Shown here piece by piece: positions 60,668-64,000 of a stretch of DNA of 64,000 bases (within the stretch, counting starts at the first letter, position 1; every line of letters starts with the position of its first letter). A model generated the notes under the pieces. It was not told the DNA's origin. It was given only the letters and a program-made list of their open reading frames with translations, and ran no database searches. This DNA is from Methylopumilus sp026399645. Lineage in GTDB: Bacteria > Pseudomonadota > Gammaproteobacteria > Burkholderiales > Methylophilaceae. The DNA lies in the NCBI RefSeq assembly GCF_965184065.1, contig NZ_OZ239098.1. One strand, 5' to 3'. The translations under genes were made by a program, and so were the position numbers.

Positions 60668-61411
60668 ATGAGCTTTGAATTAATCGATTTAGCGATTAGC
60701 CTATGTTTACTGTTAGGCGCAGTCTTATATACATCTGTGGGTCATGCTGGAGCGTCAATCTATATTGCGATCATGACCTTATTTAGTATTCCAAGTGCTG
60801 TGATCAAACCCACCGCATTAGTTATGAATATTTTTATTGCCTCTTTTACGAGCTTGCGATACATACGAAAAGGGTTTTTTGATTTTAATGTTTTATTACC
60901 AATTGCCATAGGCGCTATACCTTTTGCATTTTTAGGTGGCTTTATAAATGCGCCTAGTCATATTTATAAATCTATCGTGGGCATTATTCTTTTAATATCT
61001 GCCATTTCTCTCGTTACAAATCTTTCTAATAAAATCGATAAAAAACTTAAGAAACCACCATTTATTGTGGCAATGATTATTGGCGCTTTAATTGGATTTT
61101 TAGCAGGCTTGACAGGAACAGGTGGTGGAATTTTTCTATCCCCACTTATTTTATTTTTAGGATGGAGTTCAACTAAGACAACCTCAGGTATCACAGCACT
61201 TTTTATTTTAATTAATTCAAGTTTTAGCTTACTTGGGAATTATTCCTCTGTACAAAATTTACCCGATCAATTACCTCTATTCATAAGCGCTACTTTAATA
61301 GGCGCTTTGATTGGTACGACGCTCGGCATAAAGTTTTATACAGCCAATACCATCAAAAAAGCATTAGCATTAGTTTTGGTTATAGCAGGATTTAAGTTGT
61401 TACTTACTTAA
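60668..61411 (+). CDS. TSUP/TauE-SafE family transporter
   Basis: The 247-residue protein has eight or so helices with the duplicated TSUP motif: GHAGASIYIAIMTLF in the first half and LTGTGGGIFLSPLIL in the second. Members export sulfite or other sulfur-containing organic acids. AGAGGTTTTT precedes the ATG. It converges with the phosphomannomutase gene. Confidence 0.9.
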   Translation: MSFELIDLAISLCLLLGAVLYTSVGHAGASIYIAIMTLFSIPSAVIKPTALVMNIFIASFTSLRYIRKGFFDFNVLLPIAIGAIPFAFLGGFINAPSHIYKSIVGIILLISAISLVTNLSNKIDKKLKKPPFIVAMIIGALIGFLAGLTGTGGGIFLSPLILFLGWSSTKTTSGITALFILINSSFSLLGNYSSVQNLPDQLPLFISATLIGALIGTTLGIKFYTANTIKKALALVLVIAGFKLLLT

Positions 61412-61422
61412 AAGTCGAAAGT

Positions 61423-62802
61423 TTAAAAAGGCAAAACAGAATTTGGAGATGCTAAGGATAAAACAATTCTAAAAGAATTTTGAATTCTCTCCAGTGCAAT
61501 TTGATTTTCAGCTTCGAATCTTAATACAATCACGGGCGTGGTATTCGATGCTCTCATCAATCCAAATCCATCTTCGTACTCAACTCGCAATCCATCGACT
61601 TTAATAATTTCTAATGCGTTATCAAATTTTGCTTCTGCTTGTAATTTTTTAATTAAAGCGTGAGGCTCACCTTCATTCATTTTAATTTGAAGTTCTGGAG
61701 TGCACATACTATTTGGTAAATTATTTAAAACTTCAGATGGATTATCAAAGCGACTTAAAATTTCTAGAAGTCGCACACCAGCGTAAATACCATCATCAAA
61801 ACCATACCAACGCTCTTTAAAAAAGGTATGTCCACTCATTTCGCCTGCAAGTGCTGCATTTTCCTCTTTCATTTTAGCTTTAATAAGTGAGTGCCCTGTT
61901 TTCCACATCAAAGGTTTGCCACCTTTGTCTTTAATCCACTGAAATAAATTACGTGTGGATTTCACATCAAAAATAATCGTCGCATTTGGATTTCGACTTA
62001 ATACATCTTCTGCGAATAATAAAAGTTGTCGATCGGGATAAATGATTTGACCATCTTTTGTCACAACACCTAGACGATCGGCATCTCCGTCAAATGCAAA
62101 ACCTAATTCAGCATCACTTTTTTTAAGGTGCGCTATCACATCATTTAAGTTATGTGGCTCAGATGGGTCAGGGTGGTGGTTCGGAAATGTGCCATCCACA
62201 TCACAGAATAATTCTTCTACTACGGAGCAACCAATGCTCTCATAAATTTGTCTAGCGTAAGCGCCTGCTACACCATTGCCACAATCAATAACAATTTTCA
62301 TGGGACGTTTTAAATGAATATGATTTTTAATAGCTTCAATATAGTCGTTAGCAATGTCATATTTCTTTTCTAAGCCCTGGCCATCATAAAAGGTTTCATT
62401 TTCTATGCGGGTATAGAGTTTTTGTATGGCTTCGGTTGACAAAGTGTCGCCCCCTAAAACCATTTTTAAGCCATTATAATCAGGCGGGTTATGACTGCCT
62501 GTCACCATAACGCCTGATTGAGTATTAAGGAAGAATGTAGAGAAATAAACCATAGGGGTTGTGACCATGCCTAGATTAATTACATTGATACCTGTTTTAA
62601 GAATGCCGTGAATAAGTGCGTTCGATAGTTCAGGGCCTGAAAGCCTTCCATCAAAACCAATGCAGATATCTTTTTGTTTGCGATCAATCGCTTCACTTCC
62701 AATAGCAAGGCCAATGATTTCCACAAATTCAGGTGTTAGGGTTTTACCTACAATACCCCGGATGTCATAGGCTTTAAAAATCTCTTTGGGAAGTGATGCC
62801 AT
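61423..62802 (-). CDS. manB: Phosphomannomutase/phosphoglucomutase
   Basis: The 459-residue alpha-phosphohexomutase has an FKAYDIRGIVG start, the phosphoserine loop VMVTGSHNPPDYNG, the metal loop FAFDGDADRLG, the sugar-binding GEMSGH and a C-terminal RASNTTPVIVLRFE phosphate loop. It interconverts mannose or glucose 1- and 6-phosphates for surface polysaccharide synthesis. iscX lies three bases upstream on the same strand. Confidence 0.94.
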   Translation of the reverse strand: MASLPKEIFKAYDIRGIVGKTLTPEFVEIIGLAIGSEAIDRKQKDICIGFDGRLSGPELSNALIHGILKTGINVINLGMVTTPMVYFSTFFLNTQSGVMVTGSHNPPDYNGLKMVLGGDTLSTEAIQKLYTRIENETFYDGQGLEKKYDIANDYIEAIKNHIHLKRPMKIVIDCGNGVAGAYARQIYESIGCSVVEELFCDVDGTFPNHHPDPSEPHNLNDVIAHLKKSDAELGFAFDGDADRLGVVTKDGQIIYPDRQLLLFAEDVLSRNPNATIIFDVKSTRNLFQWIKDKGGKPLMWKTGHSLIKAKMKEENAALAGEMSGHTFFKERWYGFDDGIYAGVRLLEILSRFDNPSEVLNNLPNSMCTPELQIKMNEGEPHALIKKLQAEAKFDNALEIIKVDGLRVEYEDGFGLMRASNTTPVIVLRFEAENQIALERIQNSFRIVLSLASPNSVLPF

Positions 62803-62805
62803 AAT

Positions 62806-63000
62806 TTATTCTGACTCTTCAATCCATGCGAGCTGAATAGCCTCTAGAATTTTTTCCCCACATTTATTAGGATCATCTTGAAAGCCCTCAAGATCTAAGA
62901 TCCATTGGTATAGATCAGTAAATCGAATTGTCTTGGGGTCTATATCGGGATGTTTGTCGTATAAAGCCTCAGCAATCCTTTGACTATCAGTCCAATGCAT
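62806..63000 (-). CDS. iscX: IscX, Fe-S assembly adaptor
   Basis: The 64-residue product is a typical IscX: MHWTDSQRIAEALYDKHPDI, RFTDLYQWILDLEGF and a conserved acidic end IQLAWIEE. It binds the desulfurase IscS and iron. The start chosen (ATG with AGAGG upstream) gives the standard length; the frame runs on to 63018. It lies apart from an isc cluster here, next to the phosphomannomutase gene. Confidence 0.93.
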   Translation of the reverse strand: MHWTDSQRIAEALYDKHPDIDPKTIRFTDLYQWILDLEGFQDDPNKCGEKILEAIQLAWIEESE

Positions 63001-63100
63001 ACAAAACCTCTTCTTCAATTTAGTTGAAAGATTATAACTTTTAGATTTTGTCTAAGATAGAACTTCATTAAGAAAGATAGGTCAGACCCATGATAAAATA

Positions 63101-63130
63101 TTGACTTTCTGAGACAAAAATCTCTAATCT
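63101..63130 (+). promoter_or_regulatory. Predicted sigma70 promoter of glyA
   Basis: TTGACT and TAATCT hexamers are separated by 18 bases, 28 bases before the glyA start codon. No glycine riboswitch is visible in the short leader. Confidence 0.5.
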
Positions 63131-63157
63131 TTTTAAATACATAGCGGAAATATAGAC

Positions 63158-64000
63158 ATGTTTAGCAAAGCTGAAAAATTAAGTATTGTGGACCCAGAAA
63201 TTGCACTTCAAGTTACTCAGGAAGTGAAGCGACAAGAGGATCATATTGAACTCATTGCTTCTGAAAACTATACAAGCCCTGCTGTGATGGAAGCTCAAGG
63301 CTCCCAACTCACAAATAAATACGCTGAAGGATATATTGGTAAGCGCTTCTATGGCGGTTGCGAATTTGTAGATAACGTCGAACAAATCGCGATCGATCGC
63401 CTAAAGAAATTATATGGCGCAGAATATGTCAATGTTCAGCCACATTCAGGCAGTCAAGCTAATCAGGCTGTTTATTTCTCAATACTTAAACCTGGCGATA
63501 CTGTAATGGGTATGAGCCTAGGAGATGGTGGACACTTAACACATGGCTCCCCTGCAAACTTATCAGGCAAACTTTTTAAAATCGTCCCTTATGGCCTTAA
63601 TGCTAATGAGGAGATTGATTACGATGCCATGGAAAAGCTCGCGATAGAATCAAAACCTAAACTCCTTATTGGCGGCGCTTCAGCTTATGCCTTGCGTTTT
63701 GATTGGGAGCGTATGTCGCACATTGCTAAAAAAGTGGGTGCCTATTTTATGGTTGATATGGCGCACTACTCAGGACTGATTGCTGCAGGCGTTTATCCTA
63801 GCCCAGTTCCTTTTGCAGATTTTGTGACATCCACCACACATAAAACTTTAAGAGGGCCTCGTGGCGGTATTATTTTAGCGAAAGCTGAATTTGAAAAAAG
63901 CATTAATAGTTTTGTCTTCCCTGGTATTCAAGGTGGACCTTTGATGCATGTGATTGCAGCTAAGGCAGTAGCTTTCCTAGAAGCATTAAAACCAGAATTC
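63158..64000 (+). CDS. glyA: Serine hydroxymethyltransferase (partial, runs off the window)
   Basis: The first 281 codons are present: MFSKAEKLSIVDPEIALQV, HIELIASENYTSPAVMEAQG, KYAEGYIGKRFYGGCEFVD, VNVQPHSGSQANQAVY and the PLP lysine in TSTTHKTLRGPRGG. The enzyme interconverts serine and glycine with tetrahydrofolate, which is central to one-carbon metabolism in methylotrophs. The start ATG follows an AGCGGAAAT site. The 3' end lies beyond position 64000. Confidence 0.97.
   Translation, partial: MFSKAEKLSIVDPEIALQVTQEVKRQEDHIELIASENYTSPAVMEAQGSQLTNKYAEGYIGKRFYGGCEFVDNVEQIAIDRLKKLYGAEYVNVQPHSGSQANQAVYFSILKPGDTVMGMSLGDGGHLTHGSPANLSGKLFKIVPYGLNANEEIDYDAMEKLAIESKPKLLIGGASAYALRFDWERMSHIAKKVGAYFMVDMAHYSGLIAAGVYPSPVPFADFVTSTTHKTLRGPRGGIILAKAEFEKSINSFVFPGIQGGPLMHVIAAKAVAFLEALKPEF

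Noticed and set aside
63019..63157. Glycine riboswitch before glyA
   Set aside because: The leader is too short and lacks the conserved tandem aptamer bases; an ordinary promoter explains it.
1..64000. CRISPR arrays, prophage or IS elements
   Set aside because: No regularly spaced direct repeats, no transposase, integrase or phage structural genes were seen; the dispersed repeats are single, non-clustered copies.

Overview
The window looks like the chromosome of a small-genome, AT-rich, aerobic freshwater betaproteobacterium, most likely a planktonic methylotroph of the Methylophilaceae (Methylopumilus / OM43-like). This assignment is inference. It rests on the low GC, the betaproteobacterial character of glnE, ygiQ, manB and iscX, a PqqA peptide (PQQ is the methanol dehydrogenase cofactor) and two light-driven rhodopsins with a full retinal pathway. 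I see no rRNA, intact tRNA, IS element, integrase or CRISPR array.

Layout. 1-7.3 kb is an accessory zone of very small genes (mini zinc-finger proteins, an H1-like protein, tandem paralogs), two Pho-box-like promoters, a DnaA-box pair, mscS, a Cdh-like pyrophosphatase, a GC-richer AOC-like gene beside half a tRNA, and a secreted perfect-repeat peptide. 7.4-13.1 kb holds chrA, a TerC protein, an orphan pqqA, dps, DoxX, an SDR and small membrane proteins. 13.1-19.4 kb has a Fur-box TonB receptor with an exported HDAC-like hydrolase, msrA and an Fe-S (6-4) photolyase. 19.6-21.9 kb is tdh-kbl. 21.9-29 kb is visibly GC-richer and carries ovoA-ovoB (ovothiol synthesis), an Atm1-like ABC exporter, msrB and an ADP-ribosylglycohydrolase. 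29.2-36.9 kb holds a cytochrome c, glnE, msrPQ and a cluster of small conserved genes (TIGR03643, DUF2256, HNH, DUF429, DCC). 37.4-45.7 kb is the phototrophy locus: proteorhodopsin with its own terminator, then xanthorhodopsin-like rhodopsin-crtE-crtI-crtB-crtY-blh, then nhaD. 45.7-48.5 kb has three regulators and an orphan umuC. 48.6-58.4 kb has a ZnuD-like receptor, an alternative oxidase with a probable frameshift, a CDF transporter, lipoprotein genes, a PhoX-like phosphatase and a CorA channel. 58.4-64 kb has ygiQ, a TSUP exporter, phosphomannomutase, iscX and the 5' part of glyA.

How it fits together. The crt/blh genes make retinal for both proton-pumping rhodopsins, and NhaD can spend the proton gradient to expel sodium. 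Photolyase, Dps, ovothiol enzymes and four separate methionine-sulfoxide repair enzymes (MsrA, MsrB, MsrP/Q) form a strong light and oxidative-stress theme. Iron (Fur-TonB), zinc (ZnuD, CDF) and phosphate (Pho-box-like sites, PhoX-like protein) acquisition reflect oligotrophy.
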